DNA of 64,000 bases from Moringa oleifera (lineage: Eukaryota > Streptophyta > Magnoliopsida > Brassicales > Moringaceae). The translations under genes were made by a program, and so were the position numbers. The notes beneath the pieces are model-generated. The model saw nothing but the letters and a program-made list of their open reading frames with translations. It searched no databases and had not been told where the DNA came from. The stretch covers positions 24,967 through 88,966 of the forward strand of contig JAJFZO010000355.1 of NCBI GenBank assembly GCA_021397835.1, written 5' to 3'. This document shows positions 59,770 to 64,000 of the stretch, in pieces; the first letter of the stretch is position 1; each line of letters opens with the position of its first letter.

Positions 59770-59904
59770 TGATACCATATTTTGAAGGAACAATATTAGG
59801 TTAGGTTCATTAATTATTAAGCTCAATTATATCTTAAGTATAATATTTTATTTGCTTAAATCACATATTATATCAAATATTTATTAGCTCAATTATAACC
59901 ATCA

Positions 59905-60785
59905 TACAGCACTTTCCTATTCTATTGTCAAGGTCCACCCAATAGCAAATGACTAGCATTTATAACCAAGGCCTACCCTATAATAAATGGCAAGCATCCA
60001 TAGGAGTAGCATCTCACCCAACTTTCATCGTTTGTCACCTTGGCACATTTTCAAGTTATGTTGCACTACAACGGACATATCGTGATCAGCATATATCATC
60101 TCATCCTCATTACCATCATGTTCTAGATCATTATTATCTTCATCATCTTCTCCATTACTAACATCATTAAACTAAAGTAACAATCCTTCTATTCACAATA
60201 AGAGCATATGCCCAAAAATCCTGACATTTAAAGTATTTCCTCCACTTGTGCAGGAGAATTGGATGTTTGTCTTTCTGCCAGAGATCCTTCACCATTTTTC
60301 TTGCCCTTTTGACATTGCCATCTTAAGAAGGCAGGCTTGGAGTTAACTCTCTTTTGATTACACATATTTGGAACCATACCATAATTCTTTTTCAAAACTT
60401 CTTTTGCTTCTTATTGTTAAAGTTCATTTACACACATCATGTAATGACGCATTGACCAAAGTTTAAACCACTTAGAAATCTCCCATATTTTCACACTCTC
60501 AAAGTATCTACCATGTTTTTGCTTTCCTCTAGTTCTACAAGCTTTCCGTAGCCATCAAATTCTACTGCCTTCTCCTCTACCAATAAGAAGCAATATGCCC
60601 AAAACCATGACATTTGAAAGCATTTCCTTCAACCTAGTGTAGAAAAATTGTTTTCTTGCTACCAAGAGATCCTTCACCAATTTCTTGCCCCTTTAACACC
60701 AACTTGCTTAAGAGAGTAGGCTTGGAACACTTGTTGAATGCACATCTTTGGAACCATACTATGATCCCTTGTCAAACTTGCAAAT
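59905..60785 (-). pseudogene. gag fragment (unit 3), indel-ridden
   Basis: Copy of 42095-42975 in which the stretch up to about 60,590 has numerous one-to-few-base insertions and deletions. The 83-codon open piece seen in units 1 and 2 is destroyed. From about 60,590 it again matches them base for base. Confidence 0.8.
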
Positions 60786-61663
60786 TATACTAGTGCATGG
60801 GATATAAGGTTTAGACATTAGAGTATATGGTCTATTACTTACAAATTAGGGTCTAGGTTTTTGCGCTTTAGGTTTAGCGTCTAGGGTCCACATTTTAGGG
60901 CTCTAGGATTATGGGATTTTAGGGTCTTCAGTCTATGATCTAGGGTTTTAGGTTTTAGGGCCCAAGGTTTCATGGTTTTATGATTTTAAAGATTTAGGAC
61001 TTAGGGTCAAGAGTTTATGGTTTCGAAGGTCTTAGGTTTAGAGTTTTTGAGTCTAAGGTGCATGACCTATGTTTTAGGTTTTAGGATTTCAAGGTTTAGG
61101 ATATAATGTTAGGTTTCTAAGGTCTTGGGTCAAAATTATGGTCAAAGTTCTTGGGTTAACGTTTTAAGTTTTTGTTTTTAAGGTTTTCATCTTTAGGATT
61201 TTAAGGTCTAGTGTCTAGAGTTTTAAGATTTTATGATTTAGAGTTTCAGGTCATGGTCTAGGGTCTATAGTTTAGGGTTTAGGTTTCTAAGGTCATGGTT
61301 TTGGGTTCGTAATCTAGGCTCTAGGGTTTAAGTTTTACTTTTTTAGATTTATGGCCCAAGATCTAGGGTTTAAGTTCTTGGGTTTTAAGGTCTGAGGTCT
61401 AAAGTTTAAGGTCTAGGATTTTGGAACTATGAATCTGAGGCTTTAAGGTATCATGTCTAGTGTTAAAAAGCTTTGAGGGAGCTAAGATCTATGTTTGTAG
61501 GGTTTAAAGGTTTAAGGTTTTACGGTTAGAGTCTTGGGTCTAAGACATAAGGCTTTAGTGTTTTTGGGTTTTGGGATTTTAAGGTTTGTAGTCTAGGGTT
61601 TTAAGATCTAGGGTCTAATAATTTACAGTGTAGCATCTAGGATCTAGCATGCTTGTGTCACGC
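60786..61663 (-). repeat. Telomere-like block, TTTAGGG strand (unit 3)
   Basis: Copy of 42976-43852. Confidence 0.9.
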
Positions 61664-61973
61664 TTTGGGTTCTCTCTTTTATCTTTGTATCTCTTTGGTT
61701 AAAAGTCATTGAGTGGTAAGAAACTTCTTTATATCTCTTAGAATGGTGCCCATCTGTAACCTTTCGAGTGATGAATTATGAGACTTCTTTATCCTTGTTT
61801 ATTATTCTTAGGGCGGTAATTTTCTTTATCCATTCGGTATTAAACTTGGTGACCTTTTTTTCCCCTTATTTTCATTCAAATTTGTTTGAACTTGTGCTTG
61901 ATATTTTCAAAAAAATTTATAACAAAGTTATATCATTTCCATTCCAAACATTATTCCATCATAACGTAATATC
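61664..61973 (+). mobile_element. Partial LTR (plus strand, unit 3)
   Basis: Copy of 43853-44162. Confidence 0.8.
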
Positions 61974-62208
61974 CCTTAGGCCCTACCACCCTAATCTTTC
62001 AACCTTAAACCTTAAATGTTAGAATCCTAAACTTTAGACCCTTGACTATTATATCCTAAAATCTAAACTCCAAACCTTAAAATTCTAGACCTTTTACCAT
62101 TCAACCCTGCACTCTAAACCCTTAGACGGTTATGCTCTAGACTATAAAGTGTAGACCATATATCATAGACCCTATAACCTATAACTTGAACCCTAAACCC
62201 AAAATTAT

Positions 62209-62863
62209 TAATACAGGAGTGTCTATGTTACCATATTCAACCCATAATACTATGTGATGAACAGTTGGTATGTACCTTGGAGGATTTTCACGGGAGGAAG
62301 TTATGGAAGCTTCCTTTGTGATGGGTAGTTGGCATGCACCTTCGCAATTTCCAAGGAAAAGTTATTTCAACTTACTTGACTCCTTCTATTTTTGTCAAAC
62401 AAATGCATGTAATAAGCTAATTATTAGTAAAAACTTAATTATTTTTTTCAAAGACCTAAAGCATGAATGGTTGATTTCATGTAATAGTATTTTTTGATGC
62501 TTTAGACATTGAAGGTAACTTAAACTTTGATTGTATGTGCAGATTCTGCTCTTTTATTTCTCTCTTTCATCTTTGTGTCTCTTTGGTTTAGAGCCATTGA
62601 ATGGTAAGAAATATCTCTGTATCTCTTAGGCGGTGCTCATTTGTAACCCTGTGAGTGGTGGTTTGTGACGTTTTCATATCCTTATTTATTTTCCTTAAGA
62701 TAATAATTTTTTGTATCACTTTGGCAATCCTATGAGTGGTGAGCTTTTTATCTTCTATTTTCATTCAAAGATGATGGAATATGTGCTTGTACTTTATAAA
62801 CAAATTTTTCGACAAAGATACATTATTTCAATCCAAATATTGTTGCATCATAATACTGTATCA
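62209..62863 (+). mobile_element. Solo LTR (plus strand, unit 3)
   Basis: Copy of 44398-45052, with ATTGTTGCATC for ATTGTTCCATC near its end. Confidence 0.82.
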
Positions 62864-63685
62864 CCATAGACCCTTTCTCTAAACCATAAACAATCAAGAC
62901 CTCAGATTTAAGACCCATTAACTTGGACAGTAGACCTTACACCCCACACCTTAGACCCTAGAGCTTAGACTCCAAAACCCTAAAACTCTTCAGACCCTAA
63001 TACTTGACCCTACAACCTTTAAACTGTAGATATAAACCTAAATACCCTAAATCCTAGATCCTAAACCCATACACCCTCAATCCTTAAAACTTGAACCCTA
63101 GATCTTAGATGCTAGATTTTAAACCATAGATCCTTGACACTAAACCCTATGCCTTGGACCTTAGTCCTTAATTTCCCAATGCTAAAACCTTAGATCCTTG
63201 GTCCTATACCTGTAAAGCCTAGACAAAAGCTTGAATTCCTAAACCTTAGACCCTTGATTCCAAACTTTAGATCATAGACCCTAAAACTTGTAGCCTGTGA
63301 ACCAAATCTACATCTTGGAGCTTAAGCAATAAACCTTTGAGTTGGAATCCTAGACCATAAACCTTAGGCCCTAGACCTGAGACCTTAAAGCCTTTAGACC
63401 ATAGACCTAAAGCCATAAAACTATAAACTCTAAAATTCTAAATCTTAGACCTTAGTGCTTACGGGTTATGGTTTACGATGTAGCGTTTAGCATTAAGGTT
63501 CAAGGTTCAAGGTTTAGGGCTAAAGATTTAATGTTTATGGTTTATGATTCAGGGATTAGTGTTTAGTGTGTTGTGTTTAAAGTTTACGGGTTAGGATTAA
63601 GGGTTTAGAGATTTTGGATTAATAGTTTGAGCTTATGGTTCAAGGGTAGGATTTAAGCATTTTGATTTCGGGTTTAGGTGTTAGG
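62864..63685. repeat. Telomere-like blocks, CCCTAAA then TTTAGGG (unit 3)
   Basis: Copy of 45053-45874. Confidence 0.88.
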
Positions 63686-64000
63686 TGATACCATATTTTG
63701 AAGGAACCATATTCAAAATGAAAATGATATAACTTCACTAAAAATGTTGTTTGAAAAGTACAAGCACAAGTTTGAATAGATTTGAATGAACATTAGGGAT
63801 AAAAGGCTTACAATTATGTCTAATACCAAAGAGATACAAAAAATCACCGCCCTATATAGAAATCTCACAACTCACCACTCACAGAGATATAGATGAACAC
63901 CATCTTAAGAGATTGATTCTCACCACTCAATGGCTCCCAATCAAAGAAATATAAAGATAAAAAAAGAACTCAAAGAGTTTCTACACATACAACTAAACTT
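63686..64000 (-). mobile_element. Solo LTR (minus strand, unit 3), cut by window end
   Basis: Matches the first ~315 bp of 45875-46405, with GAGATTGATTCTCACC for GAGATTGTTTCTCACC. Confidence 0.8.

Larger units (their letters stand above)
55435..64000. repeat. 8.9-kb tandem unit, copy 3 (cut by window end)
   Basis: Collinear with copies 1 and 2. The offset to copy 2 falls from 8,906 to 8,905 or 8,904 bp after about 59,505 because of small indels. The window ends inside the last LTR, so the unit lacks only a few hundred bases here. Whether more copies follow cannot be seen. Confidence 0.95.

Overview
This window looks like flowering-plant nuclear heterochromatin, probably pericentromeric or otherwise repeat-dense. 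The evidence is degenerate Arabidopsis-type telomere-like arrays (CCCTAAA/TTTAGGG family), decayed Ty3/gypsy LTR retrotransposons, decayed plant 5S rRNA copies and a broken piece of a eukaryotic intron-containing gene. I find no intact protein gene, no tRNA and nothing prokaryotic. I cannot name the species. Nearly every open frame here is short and is either a shadow of a retroelement on the other strand or a chance reading of AT-rich DNA.

Layout. (1) 1-10738: tandem units of about 4.2-5.2 kb (anchors at 320, 5470 and 9716; the last is cut off). Each complete unit carries a cluster of five near-full and two partial degenerate 5S rRNA copies, about 270-310 bp apart in T-rich spacers. The first unit also keeps two exons and an intron of a broken YIF1-like gene, which the second unit has lost by deletion. 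(2) 10739-13190: a minus-strand pol fragment of a Tat-type Ty3/gypsy element (RNase H, archaeal-type RNase H, integrase). (3) 13190-19445: an AT-rich module (here called M), a CCCTAAA-like array, then a very degenerate ~16-bp minisatellite. (4) 19446-26493: minus-strand chromovirus-like Ty3/gypsy pieces, including an in-frame integrase-to-gag junction and a 1-kb AT-rich insertion. (5) 26493-35302: a second M module, a short CCCTAAA-like array, a 4.1-kb TTTAGGG-like array in the opposite orientation, and LTRs sitting in the arrays. (6) 35303-37622: the end of a plus-strand element (LTR part, primer-binding site, broken gag) followed by minisatellite.

(7) 37623-64000: three tandem copies of an 8,906-bp unit (37623-46528, 46529-55434, 55435 to the window end), differing by only a handful of substitutions outside one stretch of copy three. 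Each unit is a mosaic of minisatellite, M module, telomere-like blocks that change strand several times, solo or partial LTRs in both orientations, and a rearranged gag fragment. Copy three has a concentrated burst of small indels at about 59,505-60,590 that looks like unpolished sequence.

The parts do not form a functional pathway. They record how such DNA grows: insertion of one LTR family into telomere-like arrays, loss of internal regions to leave solo LTRs, joining of pieces, then very recent tandem amplification of the composite block.
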